Assembly (NCBI GenBank): GCA_020847555.1 | Contig: JADLBT010000218.1 | Location: forward strand, 1-24,759 | Direction: 5' to 3' | Source: Gemmataceae bacterium | GTDB lineage: Bacteria; Planctomycetota; Planctomycetia; Gemmatales; Gemmataceae | Length of the DNA: 24,759 nt | In this document: one piece after another, positions 24,519-24,759 of the stretch | Layout: every line of letters starts with the position of its first letter | Numbering within the stretch: position 1 is the first letter of the stretch | Notes under the pieces: generated by a model | Seen by the model: only the letters and a program-made list of their open reading frames with translations | Database searches by the model: none | Told to the model about the DNA's origin: nothing | Made by a program: the position numbers and the translations under genes

Positions 24519-24759
24519 TCACGCGCTCGCATTCTTGTGCCCCTGCTCGCCGGGTTTGGTGGACTCGGGTTGGACCGCGTGCGGGTTGCGCCCCTTGTAC
24601 GGGAACACGATCCAGATCAGCAGGCCGAGGAGCCCGCCCGCGATCGCACCGACCACCGCTCCCTCGAGTGCCCCGGCCGCCGCCGAGGACGAGGCCGCCT
24701 CGATACGAGTCATGGCCTGCATGGCCCCGATCAAAGCGCCCACCAGCGCTGCCACCAGC
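24519..24759 (-). CDS. Small glycine-zipper membrane protein (partial at window edge)
   Basis: At least 78 residues are visible. The frame is open to the window edge, so the true start may lie outside; a GTG at 24755 is the only candidate inside and has no visible upstream context. Small residues repeat in zipper fashion (ALVGALIGAMQAM, then AAAGALEGAVVGAIAGGLLG), followed by LLIWIVFPYKGR, indicating two packed transmembrane helices. A polar C-terminal tail, rich in Pro, Glu, Lys and His, ends the chain. Glycine-zipper proteins often oligomerise in membranes. No family or function can be named. It is on the same strand as the giant-protein operon but 422 bases upstream of it. Confidence 0.6.
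   Translation of the reverse strand, partial: LVAALVGALIGAMQAMTRIEAASSSAAAGALEGAVVGAIAGGLLGLLIWIVFPYKGRNPHAVQPESTKPGEQGHKNASA

Noticed and set aside
1..24759. CRISPR array, tRNA, rRNA, insertion sequence or phage genes
   Set aside because: I looked for regularly spaced repeats, cloverleaf-like sequence, and transposase or integrase motifs and saw none; a dedicated tRNA or ncRNA scan was not possible.

Overview
The window is very GC-rich, bacterial, and almost certainly from a planctomycete, most likely the Gemmataceae. The evidence is a cytochrome-c/DUF1587-DUF1592-DUF1588-DUF1585 protein, a TIGR03067-type small secreted protein, two membrane-anchored Ser/Thr kinases sharing a planctomycete-style N-terminal module, a sigma factor with an atypical N-terminus, and two exported xylose-isomerase-like TIM-barrel proteins. 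I see no phage, IS element, CRISPR array, tRNA or rRNA. The placement is inferred from gene content only; no database search was possible.

Layout. (1) 12-2342, minus strand: an apparent three-gene operon (90-residue membrane protein, FabH-like ketoacyl-ACP synthase III, FeeM-like N-acyltransferase) with a good promoter-like sequence at 2471-2499. It looks like a small acyl-chain or lipid-conjugate pathway. (2) 2772-4557, plus strand: receptor-type kinase followed by a TIGR03067-like protein, meeting a convergent nagA-like deacetylase (4499-5701, minus). (3) 5876-7321, minus: a second kinase with the same N-terminal module but a DIG instead of DFG motif. (4) A 538-base divergent spacer with a long GC-rich inverted repeat leads into the DUF1592-family cytochrome protein (7860-9791, plus), separated by a perfect bidirectional terminator hairpin from a convergent Tat-exported sugar isomerase-like protein (9865-10743, minus). 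(5) 10958-13197, plus: sigma-70-like protein with a signal-like hydrophobic N-terminus, ndk, and a Sec-exported sugar isomerase/epimerase-like protein starting at TTG.

(6) 13175-24096, minus: the most striking part, 11 kb occupied by two genes 44 bases apart that encode giant extracytoplasmic proteins of 1188 and 2436 residues. Both have the plan signal peptide - long beta-rich region - cluster of about three transmembrane helices at the C-terminus. The 2436-residue protein appears to hold this plan twice, with an internal TM cluster followed by a second signal-like segment near residues 1209-1320. The locus therefore reads as three tandem copies of one architecture, two of them fused. I do not recognise the family. 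(7) The right edge holds the 3' part of a small glycine-zipper membrane protein.

Several intergenic hairpins recur inside the window (GCCCACGGG family at 9827 and 24329; GTTACCAGCCGCG family at 5819 and 12128), which suggests dispersed intergenic repeat families, some working as terminators.
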